Source of the DNA: Planctomycetota bacterium
Lineage (GTDB): Bacteria; Planctomycetota; UBA1135; GCA-002686595
Length of the DNA stretch: 7,342 nucleotides
Assembly: GCA_029259675.1 (NCBI GenBank)
Contig: JAJDES010000459.1
Coordinates: forward strand, 1 to 7,342
Reading direction: 5' to 3'
The notes under the pieces were generated by a model. That model had not been told where the DNA came from. It searched no databases and saw nothing but the letters and a program-made list of their open reading frames with translations. Position numbers and translations under genes: made by a program. Shown piece after piece: positions 1 through 6,203 of the stretch. Position 1 is the stretch's first letter, and each line of letters starts with the position of its first letter.

Positions 1-39
1 CTCGGGCCATTCGGCATCGCTGTCTTGAGAATCATTCAT
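1..39 (-). CDS. Possible 5' end of a divergent gene (partial)
   Basis: On the minus strand an ATG at 39-37 opens a frame that runs off the left edge after 13 codons, reading MNDSQDSDAEWPE. The peptide is acidic and hydrophilic, as many cytoplasmic protein N-termini are. A gene reading leftwards would make 40-145 a divergent intergenic region. Against this, only 13 codons are visible, no clear Shine-Dalgarno precedes the ATG, and the plus strand is also open here in two frames. No function can be given. This is a weak call resting on start position and plausible composition only. Confidence 0.25.
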   Translation of the reverse strand, partial: MNDSQDSDAEWPE

Positions 40-145
40 TGTGGAAGCTCGGGGGATTCTCGGGCGGCTGTTGCCAAGGCGCAAGCGCGCTGGGAAATGC
101 GCCAGGCCCTGCGCAATGCCTTTGGCGCGCTAAACTTGGGCCGCC
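40..145. other. Intergenic region upstream of the first gene
   Basis: This GC-rich stretch has no convincing coding content. It contains an inverted repeat GGCGCA (78-83) / TGCGCC (98-103) with a 14-nt loop, which could be an operator or a chance product of the GC-rich composition. The -10-like octamer at 129-136 lies at its right end. No good TTGACA-like -35 element is visible about 17 nt upstream of that octamer. Confidence 0.4.
129..136 (+). promoter_or_regulatory. Putative -10 element of a leaderless promoter, first gene
   Basis: GCTAAACT fits an extended TANNNT-type -10 box (TAAACT, 131-136). It ends 9 nt before the ATG at 146, so transcription would start at or within a few bases of the start codon and give a leaderless mRNA. 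The same octamer occurs at the same distance before the ATG at 720, which is the main support. No Shine-Dalgarno precedes the ATG, consistent with leaderless initiation. The -35 region is not recognisable. Confidence 0.5.
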
Positions 146-640
146 ATGAAAAGTGAATCAGCGCCGAGGCCCCGATCCGCGAACATCGCCCAAAATCTCT
201 GCTTGGTGGCGGCTTTGGCCCAGATCGCCCAGGTACTGCTCTATTCCGAAGAAATCACAATCGTTGCGGAGGACTTCGGCGAAGTCTCCCACCGCTTGGC
301 TTACAACTGGGGCTTTGCTGCGGGCTTTGCCGCAGCCTATCTGCTCTCGGCGTTCGGCCTGCGCCTGCTCAGCAGTTGGGGCTGGATCGTGGCACTCTTG
401 ACGCAAGTCTTGGCAGTGCTCATGAACGCGAAGATCCTGGGCGCCTACCTGATGCAGTTGCAATGGGAGCACGAAAACGCGAACAGCACCCTGCAAAGCC
501 TACTTGGCGCCTACGGGCCGGCGATCACCTTGGCGCTGTGCACGAGCGTTTTCCTCCTACTGCCTTCGCTGCGCCTCGCCTGCGGCATCAAGGAACAACC
601 GTTCAAACAACGGCCCAAGTCCCTGCGCCGCTCTCGCTGA
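146..640 (+). CDS. Small four-helix membrane protein, function unknown
   Basis: The 164-residue protein has four likely transmembrane segments at about residues 13-33, 53-75, 78-102 and 121-141, with a short polar N-terminus and a strongly basic tail (KQRPKSLRRSR) that should be cytoplasmic. The loop at 34-52 is acidic (EE, EDFGE) and probably faces outside. I see no catalytic or metal-binding signature and do not recognise the family. The start at 146 is chosen because the -10-like octamer at 129-136 sits 9 nt upstream, as in the next gene; there is no Shine-Dalgarno. A different, longer reading frame crosses the same bases but gives no recognisable protein. The next gene begins 79 nt downstream with its own promoter motif, so the two are probably separate transcripts. 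I am fairly sure the gene is real and have no evidence for its role. Confidence 0.7.
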   Translation: MKSESAPRPRSANIAQNLCLVAALAQIAQVLLYSEEITIVAEDFGEVSHRLAYNWGFAAGFAAAYLLSAFGLRLLSSWGWIVALLTQVLAVLMNAKILGAYLMQLQWEHENANSTLQSLLGAYGPAITLALCTSVFLLLPSLRLACGIKEQPFKQRPKSLRRSR

Positions 641-677
641 TTCTGCAGTGCTGGGCAATTGACTGAGATTGGGAAGC

Positions 678-708
678 TTTAGCCGAAGGCGTGCCTCAAG
701 CGGCTAAA
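678..708. repeat. 8-bp perfect inverted repeat overlapping the TPR gene promoter
   Basis: TTTAGCCG (678-685) and CGGCTAAA (701-708) are perfect inverted complements separated by 15 nt. The right arm overlaps the putative -10 element, so a bound repressor or a hairpin could affect transcription. It is not followed by a T-run, so it is a poor intrinsic terminator for the upstream gene. Operator is the more natural reading, but this is inference from position and symmetry only. Confidence 0.4.
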
Positions 709-710
709 CT
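703..710 (+). promoter_or_regulatory. Putative -10 element of a leaderless promoter, TPR gene
   Basis: GCTAAACT ends 9 nt before the ATG at 720, duplicating sequence and spacing seen before the first gene. Such placement predicts a transcript starting at or next to the ATG. There is no Shine-Dalgarno in 711-719. Its first bases form part of the inverted repeat at 678-708. Confidence 0.5.
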
Positions 711-719
711 CTAGCTTCC

Positions 720-1847
720 ATGTTTTCACCGATTCGAATTGCACTCCTGCTGTTTTTCGCCGCGCTAATGGCCGGCGGAATCTACATCTTCTTTTTTCGC
801 GAACTCGGCTCGGGAGGAAGCGACGACCTGCGCGCGATCCTCGCCAGCGACGTCCCGGCTCAGTCGGAGTCCGGAACCAAGTCGAAAGCTTTGGACGATG
901 CCTCGATTCAGTCCGGTGAATCTATTGGTGAAGACGATCCGTTGCGGGAGGTCTTTGATTTATTGGAACGGGATGACGGGCCCGAAAGCATGGAACGGGC
1001 TGAAGCTCTCATGCAGACGCTACTTGAGACGCGGCCCGATGAAGCTCAAGTACTGCTTGCCAAAGGTCGCTTGCTTTACATGCACCAAAGCAAGCCCGAT
1101 GAAGCTCGCCCGGTACTTGAGCAAGCGCTGAAATTATCCCCGAACGATGCCGACATTCACTTTCACCTGGGCTCCGCAATCGGCCTCGATTTGATGATGT
1201 CGGGCGCGGGCATGATGCGCATGATGCGCGAGGGACCGCTGGCTGTTGAGCTGTTTGAACGCGCCGCCGAACTCAACCCCGGGCACGTTGACTCGCGCAT
1301 GGCCCTTTGCATGTCCTATCTAATGATGCCCGCAATGTTTGGAGGCGGGCGCGACAAGGCTGAGGAAATGGCGGATGCCGTGCTTTACCTCGATCGCGCC
1401 AAGGGCTTCTTCGCCCACGCCAGCATTCACCATCAACAGGGTGAGCTGGAAGAGGCCATCGCCTCGTTTCAGAAATCATTGGCTGAGGACGCCACCGATG
1501 AGCGCGTGCACAACATGCTCGGCTACGCCTTGATTCAAGCGAAGCGTCCCATGGAGGCCCTTCCGCACTTTGAAAAAGTTGTGGAACTGAAGCCGCACGA
1601 GGCCAACGGGCACGACAGCTTGGGCGATGGGCTCAAAGCTTGCGAAAAATTCGAAGCGGCGATCGCCAGCTATGACAAGGCCATCGAGCTCGATCCCGAG
1701 TTCAGTACATCCGTAGCGCACAAGGCCGAGCTTCTGATTGAACTGGGGCGTGAAGCCGAAGCCGCCGAAGCTTACCGCTACTTGCTGAGCTTTGAAGATT
1801 CGAGTGCTTTGGCCGAATCCGCCAGGGACTTTTTGGAAAGCCAGTGA
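720..1847 (+). CDS. Membrane-anchored TPR protein
   Basis: The 375-residue protein begins with a hydrophobic helix at about 6-26 with no cleavage site I would trust, so it is probably an N-in membrane anchor holding the rest outside the cytoplasmic membrane. A polar, acidic linker follows (about 30-90), then tetratricopeptide repeats from about 90 to 372. Repeat units are clear around 107-142 (ending ALKLSPND), 172-189 (FERAAELNPGH), 231-258, 261-293 (VVELKPHE), 295-328 (AIELDPEF) and 330-360. TPRs mediate protein contacts, so a scaffold or assembly role is likely, but no partner is shown. The part around 191-240 (SYLMMPAMFGGGRDKA, then YLDRAKGFFAHA) resembles a recurrent bacterial TPR variant with a P..GG...KA pattern. 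Oddities are 11 Met and one Cys within residues 159-206 and an imperfect tandem duplication at the stop codon. The start follows the -10-like motif at 703-710. Fold confidence is high; role unknown. Confidence 0.88.
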   Translation: MFSPIRIALLLFFAALMAGGIYIFFFRELGSGGSDDLRAILASDVPAQSESGTKSKALDDASIQSGESIGEDDPLREVFDLLERDDGPESMERAEALMQTLLETRPDEAQVLLAKGRLLYMHQSKPDEARPVLEQALKLSPNDADIHFHLGSAIGLDLMMSGAGMMRMMREGPLAVELFERAAELNPGHVDSRMALCMSYLMMPAMFGGGRDKAEEMADAVLYLDRAKGFFAHASIHHQQGELEEAIASFQKSLAEDATDERVHNMLGYALIQAKRPMEALPHFEKVVELKPHEANGHDSLGDGLKACEKFEAAIASYDKAIELDPEFSTSVAHKAELLIELGREAEAAEAYRYLLSFEDSSALAESARDFLESQ

Positions 1848-1858
1848 CTTTCGGAAAG
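1822..1858 (+). repeat. Imperfect tandem duplication across the TPR gene stop codon
   Basis: CCAGGGACTTTTTGGAAAG (1822-1840) is followed directly by CCAGTGACTTTCGGAAAG (1841-1858). The two copies differ by one substitution near the left end and by TT versus C in the middle. The TGA stop (1845-1847) lies in the second copy, where the first copy reads GGA at the equivalent place. The second copy also contains a small dyad ACTTTC/GAAAGT (1847-1852 / 1854-1859). This looks like a short local duplication that has since diverged. Confidence 0.6.
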
Positions 1859-2087
1859 TAGTAGAACTGAACAGCTCCCCGGCGAGTCCTTACCCCTGCG
1901 GATAAGCCAACCGATTCATCCCGTGCCGGCCAATGCTTCGCGTGGCTTGGCGCTGGCCCGAGCGCGGGCGATTCACGGCTCCCCCGAGCCCAACTTGAAA
2001 CAGGCAAAGCGGGGCTCCGGCAAAGCACCGGCGCTGCGGCGAGGAAACCCACTAGTACAGACCTCTGGCGAAACAATCCGGCGCCCA

Positions 2088-2116
2088 TTGTGGGTTTTGG
2101 GCAACTGGATTAGGTT
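2088..2116 (+). promoter_or_regulatory. Weak candidate promoter for the cytochrome gene
   Basis: TTGTGG (2088-2093) and TAGGTT (2111-2116) are separated by 17 nt and resemble -35 and -10 hexamers. Transcription from here would start about 50 nt before the ATG. Each hexamer matches consensus only partly, and the site sits inside the inverted-repeat region, so it would be incompatible with a long regulatory leader. I give it as an alternative only. Confidence 0.2.
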
Positions 2117-2159
2117 GAACGAGGACGAGTCGCCGCCGGGGGGGCGGCTGCAGCCCCAC

Positions 2160-2165
2160 AGGAAA
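2160..2165 (+). promoter_or_regulatory. Ribosome binding site deciding the start at 2175
   Basis: AGGAAA lies 9 nt before the ATG at 2175, in an A/T-rich stretch that follows the GC-rich hairpins. Unlike the first two genes, this one therefore appears to use Shine-Dalgarno initiation from a led mRNA. It supports the ATG at 2175 over the GTG at 1923, because the protein from 2175 begins with a good signal peptide. Confidence 0.6.
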
Positions 2166-2174
2166 TTAATTGCC

Positions 2175-5100
2175 ATGAGCACAGGACGAATGAGCCTGGA
2201 AGTGTCGCTCGCCGCTGCATTTTTAGTCGGGACACTTGCATCTATTAGCAGCGCCCAAATTGCGGATCCGCTGCAGCCCGCAGGTCAGGTATTTGACGCG
2301 CTGGACGGGGGACTCAACCAGGAATTGGAAGAGGCGACCGCTCCCTACCGCAGCGTGGATCGCATCGAAGGACCGTGGATCGATTTGTTGTTCCCCTCGG
2401 TCGACCCCATGGTTTTTGCGGGCAATGCACTCTATGCGGTCAACACCCACGGCAACACCGTCGTGCGTTTCGACGACTTCGCCGGACAAGCCGCGCGCAA
2501 TTACCCCATGCCATGGGCCCCCGTTTCCCTGGCCAAATGGAATCAACCGCAGGATGGGCAATTGCGCTTGCTCGTCAGCTGCCGCGGCAGCAACGCATTG
2601 ATTGTGCTCGATCCCCAAACCGGATCCACCGAACACCTGATTGGTCTGCCCTCCGAGCCCGCTGATGTCTTGGTACTGCAGGGGCGCAACGAGGCTTTTG
2701 TAGCTTGCTCCGGTGTCGACAGCGTGCTTCAAATCGATTTGGTGGGCGCGCGCGTTCTGCGCACATTGCGTTTGCCTTCAAAGCAGCCGGTGTTCCTAAG
2801 CCCAGCGAGCGACGGAGGGGTGCTGGTCGCGCCTATGACTTCGGGCAACAACTCCATCTCCCAGCGCTTCGGCCCGGGCACGGTGGTCGCCGGCCCCAAG
2901 GGCATTCTCGACCTTGAAGACCCCAGCATCGGTTTGGTGCCGTTGCCCGATTACGACCTCTTTCACATCGATCCCCAAAGTGGATCCGTTGCGGAGGTTT
3001 CTAAGGATGCGGGCACGCTGCTGTTCGGTCACGGGCTCAATCCGGCCACCGGGGAGTTTTGGCAACTCAACATTGAGTCGCTCAACAAGAACCCCGACTT
3101 GCAAAGCGAACCCGCGGTCAAAGGCCGCTTTGTGCGCAACCGCATCTCCATCTCAAGCTTGCCGCAGCCGGGTTCCGGCGCCGTGAAGCCCACGAAATTT
3201 GTGAATCTGGATGAGCACGGCCTGGGCAATCCCATCGGCCAGCCCTATTGCATCGAGTTTTCCAAATTGGGCTTCGCCGCTGTTGCCGGCACCCTGACGG
3301 ACAATGTGCTGATTCTCAACTCAGCCGGCGTTCCAGCCATCTACTTGGACGCAAGCAACGGCATTCCGGTCGGCGCCATTCCCCGCGGACTTGAACTGGC
3401 TTTTGAGCAGATTCTCTACGTCTACTGCTGGGGCACGAACACGGTTGAAGTCTTCAATTTGACCCAGTTCCCCATCACGAAATTCGCGAGCTTGGACTTG
3501 GGCCACGACCCCTCGCCCTATCAAGCGGGTCGAGAAATTTTCTTCGACGGGCACAACTCCGAAAAGGGCAACGCCTCATGCGCCAGCTGCCACATTGAAG
3601 GGCGCAGCGACCTGATCGTCTGGAACCTGTCGAACGACCTGTTGGATGACAAGGGTCCCATGACGACTCAGATTCTGACGGGCATCGCCAAGAGTGCGCC
3701 CTATCACTGGCGCGGCGAACGGCCCGAATTGGTGGACTTCAATGGCGCCTTCGAAGGGCTTTTGGGTGGTGAGCAGCTCGATACCAGTCCGGGTGCGGAA
3801 TTTGATCAGTTCCGGGCCTACTTGGATTCGCTCCACAGCCCCGCCAATCCACAGCAAGACGCAAGGCGCCTGCTAAATGCCTCCTTCGGCGACGTGCAAG
3901 CGAATGGGCGCAAAGGCGACGCGGTTCGCGGACAGGACTTGTTCTTCGAGTTTTCGAATCCGGGGCAACCGACCTGCGTTGCTTGCCATCAATTGCCGGT
4001 GGGCAGCAGCGGCGACACCGTCCCGGGAAGCCTTTCCGACAAGTTTCCCAAGCGGGTCAATTCCAACCCGCCGCACTTTCAGGAGCTTTGGCGCAAGCAG
4101 CAACCACTGACCACGATCACGGTAGCTCCCAACACGACCTACGATGTTGCCACGCTTGGATCGGGTTACGCTCGCGCCGGAATCGTCGCGGACCTCTTTA
4201 CTTTCGTCGATGAAACTTTCCTGTTCAACGAACAGGTCAAGTCCGACCTCGTTGAATTCGTGCATCAAGCCGACCAGGGCCTGGCGCCAGCAATTCACCG
4301 CGCCGTGCTGTTGAGCGCGGAAAACTTCAAGTTTGCGGCTGAAGAAGTTGAAAGCTACTTGATCCCCCAGGCCGAAGCGGGCAACTGCGGCATTGCCGTA
4401 TTTGACGCCGGCGGAGACGACAGGCGCTGGGCCTACGACCTGCGCCAAAAGTTGTTCCTGTCACAGGATCCCAGCGAAGCCGGACTCACCCTGAGCGAGC
4501 TTTTGAGCACCGCCGGCAGCAACGTCGCTCGCTACATCGTGTTGGGCTTGCCGGTCGGCATGGAACGCCGTTTCGCACTTGATTATGACGACGACGGACT
4601 CGTCAACGGAGCCGAACTCATCGCCGGCACGGATCCGCTTCGACGCGATAGTGACAACGATGGACACTACGACGGCCCCGAATTGAAAGCGGGCAGCGAT
4701 CCGCTCAATGAAGCTTCGCTCCCCAGCGATGCAGACGCTCCGAACGTCCGCAAATTGCGTCTCGATTGGACAACCTCCCGCGTCGCCCGCTTCAGCTTTG
4801 AAACCGATGAGCCCGCCACTTGGTCCATCGTGCTTGAGGGCAGCAGCGTGATTGACGGAGTCCCGACTCCCTTGCCGAATCAGCCGGCAGCCTTTGAGCC
4901 GTTGCCCCGCGGAGACGCCGTACTGCAACGCCTCCACAGCACATTGGTGACCGGACTCCTGCCCTCTACTGAAGGCAAGGTAGACATCGTGTACCAGGGC
5001 AAGCTGACTGTGCGCGATCAAACCGGCAACACCAAGGTCGTGGACTTGCCGGAGATTTTGACCCCGCCCTTCACCAATCGCGTTGAGGACCAACTCACCG

Positions 5101-5546
5101 TGGTCGATTTGGATTTCGAGAATATCTCCAAGACACCCAACAGCATGCGTGGAGATCTCGTGGCGCGAATCCAATCCAAAGTTGCGGGGCCGCCCTTTCC
5201 GCCAGCGGGCGGTATCGCCTTGGTTACGCGAGTCCTAGTGAATGGCGTGCCAAGCACCCAACTGACCTCACCTACCCCAAACAGCTTCACAATCGCATCC
5301 GAGGAGCCTGTGGTACCGGGGCCCTTTTTAATTGGAGTTTCGAATGTGGATGGCGAAGTCCGTGTCCCCTTCCAACTCAAGGGTCTGCAGTTCGGCGCGG
5401 ATATCACAGTCAATGTGGAATATGTGATGCCCGCCCCTCAGAACTTCCCCTTCGATACGAACTTCACACAGACCCCCCTGCTGGGCTTCTGGGACTTCTC
5501 CGCCACGCCGCCAAGCGGCCGCAGTTTCAACTTGGTTTTCAACTAA
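2175..5546 (+). CDS. Secreted beta-propeller / di-haem CcP-MauG-like cytochrome protein
   Basis: The 1123-residue exported protein probably carries out redox or electron-transfer chemistry outside the cytoplasmic membrane. A signal peptide spans 1-27 with likely cleavage at SSA/Q. Residues about 50-440 form a YVTN/YncE-like beta-propeller with blades such as NALIVLDPQTG, VLRTLRLPS and NTVEVF. A region related to di-haem cytochrome c peroxidase/MauG follows, with CASCH at 469-473 and CVACH at 601-605; the 132-residue spacing suits that family. DKGPMTTQ and PYHWRGERPELVDFNGAF near 494-520 are typical of the large propeller-cytochrome proteins I know. Next come a conserved segment around C738, acidic calcium-type repeats DYDDDGLVNGAEL (803-815) and DSDNDGHYDGPEL (825-837), and a beta-rich C-terminus (about 850-1123), perhaps for surface attachment or assembly. 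The second haem half lacks the usual H/M-containing motif, reading SGYARAG at 663-669. The start is set by the Shine-Dalgarno at 2160 and the signal peptide. Substrate unknown; haem attachment would need a cytochrome c maturation system elsewhere. Confidence 0.88.
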   Translation: MSTGRMSLEVSLAAAFLVGTLASISSAQIADPLQPAGQVFDALDGGLNQELEEATAPYRSVDRIEGPWIDLLFPSVDPMVFAGNALYAVNTHGNTVVRFDDFAGQAARNYPMPWAPVSLAKWNQPQDGQLRLLVSCRGSNALIVLDPQTGSTEHLIGLPSEPADVLVLQGRNEAFVACSGVDSVLQIDLVGARVLRTLRLPSKQPVFLSPASDGGVLVAPMTSGNNSISQRFGPGTVVAGPKGILDLEDPSIGLVPLPDYDLFHIDPQSGSVAEVSKDAGTLLFGHGLNPATGEFWQLNIESLNKNPDLQSEPAVKGRFVRNRISISSLPQPGSGAVKPTKFVNLDEHGLGNPIGQPYCIEFSKLGFAAVAGTLTDNVLILNSAGVPAIYLDASNGIPVGAIPRGLELAFEQILYVYCWGTNTVEVFNLTQFPITKFASLDLGHDPSPYQAGREIFFDGHNSEKGNASCASCHIEGRSDLIVWNLSNDLLDDKGPMTTQILTGIAKSAPYHWRGERPELVDFNGAFEGLLGGEQLDTSPGAEFDQFRAYLDSLHSPANPQQDARRLLNASFGDVQANGRKGDAVRGQDLFFEFSNPGQPTCVACHQLPVGSSGDTVPGSLSDKFPKRVNSNPPHFQELWRKQQPLTTITVAPNTTYDVATLGSGYARAGIVADLFTFVDETFLFNEQVKSDLVEFVHQADQGLAPAIHRAVLLSAENFKFAAEEVESYLIPQAEAGNCGIAVFDAGGDDRRWAYDLRQKLFLSQDPSEAGLTLSELLSTAGSNVARYIVLGLPVGMERRFALDYDDDGLVNGAELIAGTDPLRRDSDNDGHYDGPELKAGSDPLNEASLPSDADAPNVRKLRLDWTTSRVARFSFETDEPATWSIVLEGSSVIDGVPTPLPNQPAAFEPLPRGDAVLQRLHSTLVTGLLPSTEGKVDIVYQGKLTVRDQTGNTKVVDLPEILTPPFTNRVEDQLTVVDLDFENISKTPNSMRGDLVARIQSKVAGPPFPPAGGIALVTRVLVNGVPSTQLTSPTPNSFTIASEEPVVPGPFLIGVSNVDGEVRVPFQLKGLQFGADITVNVEYVMPAPQNFPFDTNFTQTPLLGFWDFSATPPSGRSFNLVFN

Positions 5547-5606
5547 GGGGACGGCGCAGTCTCGATTTTCGAAGCCCGGGAGACGGGGCCCAGCGGCCTG
5601 AATCCT

Positions 5607-6203
5607 ATGACTTCGACAAGAAACCAAAGCCTCTACTCCCTCATGCGCAGCGCCGGGTTGATCCTGGTGGTGTTGGCCGGGTCCGGCTTGCTGGCGGGAT
5701 CTAGTTGTCACCGACGCAATGACGACGACGATTGTGACTTCTACGATGATGACGACTGTCACCATGATGACGATGACGGCGGTTTCATCATTCACATCGG
5801 ACCGGTCTTGGAACCGAACAATCCGGCGGACCCCTTCCGCCTAAATTTGTTTGAGCTCGTTCCCGCCGAGCGAGATGGTGATCATCCGGTGGCAAAGGTG
5901 ACTGCGATCGGCGGCATCTCCGCCTTCGAACTTACCGGCTTGGTAGAACTCGAAGCACACGACTACGAGCAATTGGCCGTGCAGATCCGCAACGCCAACC
6001 GCGACCTCTTGGCACCTGCGCCGGGAACGGGAAGCCTGGTGCACCTTGAAACCAGCATGGATGCTGATGGCGTAGCCGTACAGTTCGCTCAACAAGGCAA
6101 GGACGGCGCTTTCCTAACGGGCCGCGGTCAGCGCTTCCACTTCGCCCCCTTCGGAGAACTCCTGGAAATCGAAAACAATCTATGCGAGCGGGAGTGTGAG
6201 TAG
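5607..6203 (+). CDS. Exported or lipoprotein-like protein with an Asp/His/Cys-rich segment
   Basis: The 198-residue protein starts with a signal-like N-terminus: R14, a hydrophobic core at about 16-30, then AGSSC with Cys at 34. This resembles a lipobox but lacks Leu at -3, so lipidation is uncertain. Residues 34-59 carry three Cys (34, 43, 51), three His (35, 52, 53) and three runs of four Asp (39-42, 47-50, 54-57), a composition suited to binding Ca2+ or transition metals. The remainder (60-198) looks like a soluble, probably beta-rich domain ending with Cys at 193 and 197 (CEREC), which could form a disulfide or bind metal. No known family is recognised. It starts 60 nt after the cytochrome stop with no obvious terminator between them, so co-transcription is likely and a periplasmic metal or redox role can be guessed. 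Met13 (5643) is an alternative start that keeps most of the signal. No strong Shine-Dalgarno is seen for either start. Confidence 0.75.
   Translation: MTSTRNQSLYSLMRSAGLILVVLAGSGLLAGSSCHRRNDDDDCDFYDDDDCHHDDDDGGFIIHIGPVLEPNNPADPFRLNLFELVPAERDGDHPVAKVTAIGGISAFELTGLVELEAHDYEQLAVQIRNANRDLLAPAPGTGSLVHLETSMDADGVAVQFAQQGKDGAFLTGRGQRFHFAPFGELLEIENNLCERECE

Larger units (their letters stand above)
1848..2174 (+). other. Structured leader region of the cytochrome gene, probably non-coding
   Basis: This 327-nt gap contains several inverted repeats. GAGCCC/GGGCTC lies at 1986-1991 / 2012-2017, CCGG/CCGG at 2017-2020 / 2028-2031 (7-nt loop), AAACCCAC/GTGGGTTT at 2045-2052 / 2090-2097, CCCA/TGGG at 2084-2087 / 2091-2094 followed by TTTT, GCCGCC/GGCGGC at 2132-2137 / 2143-2148, and GGGGC/GCCCC at 2141-2145 / 2153-2157. 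Two pairs of stems exclude each other, as in cis-regulatory RNAs. It does not match any riboswitch consensus I can recall. The cytochrome frame is open through the whole gap, but its translation is Arg/Pro-rich, unlike either neighbour, and lies before a good signal peptide, so I read it as untranslated. A structured regulatory leader is inference. Confidence 0.4.

Noticed and set aside
1..159. Plus-strand open frame from the left edge ending at TGA 157-159, as the end of an upstream gene
   Set aside because: Two plus-strand frames are open here, as expected in GC-rich DNA, the peptide has no recognisable features, and it would run through the -10 motif and into the start of the first gene.
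1992..2040. Resemblance to a c-di-GMP (GEMM-I) riboswitch: a GAAA followed by GGCAAAGC and a CCGG hairpin
   Set aside because: The characteristic GCAAACC element and the exact ACGCAAAGCC junction are missing, and the stems do not arrange as in that family. The CAAAGC similarity looks fortuitous.
2083..2098. Intrinsic terminator at the CCCA-TTG-TGGG hairpin followed by TTTT
   Set aside because: The stem is only 4-5 bp and the T-run only four, so it is too weak to call alone. I keep it only as one arm of the competing-stem idea.
1923..2174. N-terminal extension of the cytochrome protein from a GTG at 1923
   Set aside because: The added 84 residues are Arg/Pro-rich and would place the signal peptide internally. 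The ATG at 2175 has a Shine-Dalgarno 9 nt upstream and a proper signal sequence directly after it.
3873..4448. Minus-strand open frame (191 codons) opposite the second haem region
   Set aside because: Antisense to the CVACH-containing part of a confident gene, with no recognisable protein features.
4461..5174. Long minus-strand open frame (237 codons) opposite the cytochrome gene
   Set aside because: It lies opposite a clear coding region with recognisable domains and shows no family motif of its own. Open antisense frames are expected at this G+C.
5328..5795. Minus-strand frame with a Val/Ile-rich start resembling a membrane helix
   Set aside because: The hydrophobic stretch is the reverse complement of the Asp-codon runs (GAC/GAT read as GTC/ATC) in the plus-strand gene, and the rest has no protein-like features.
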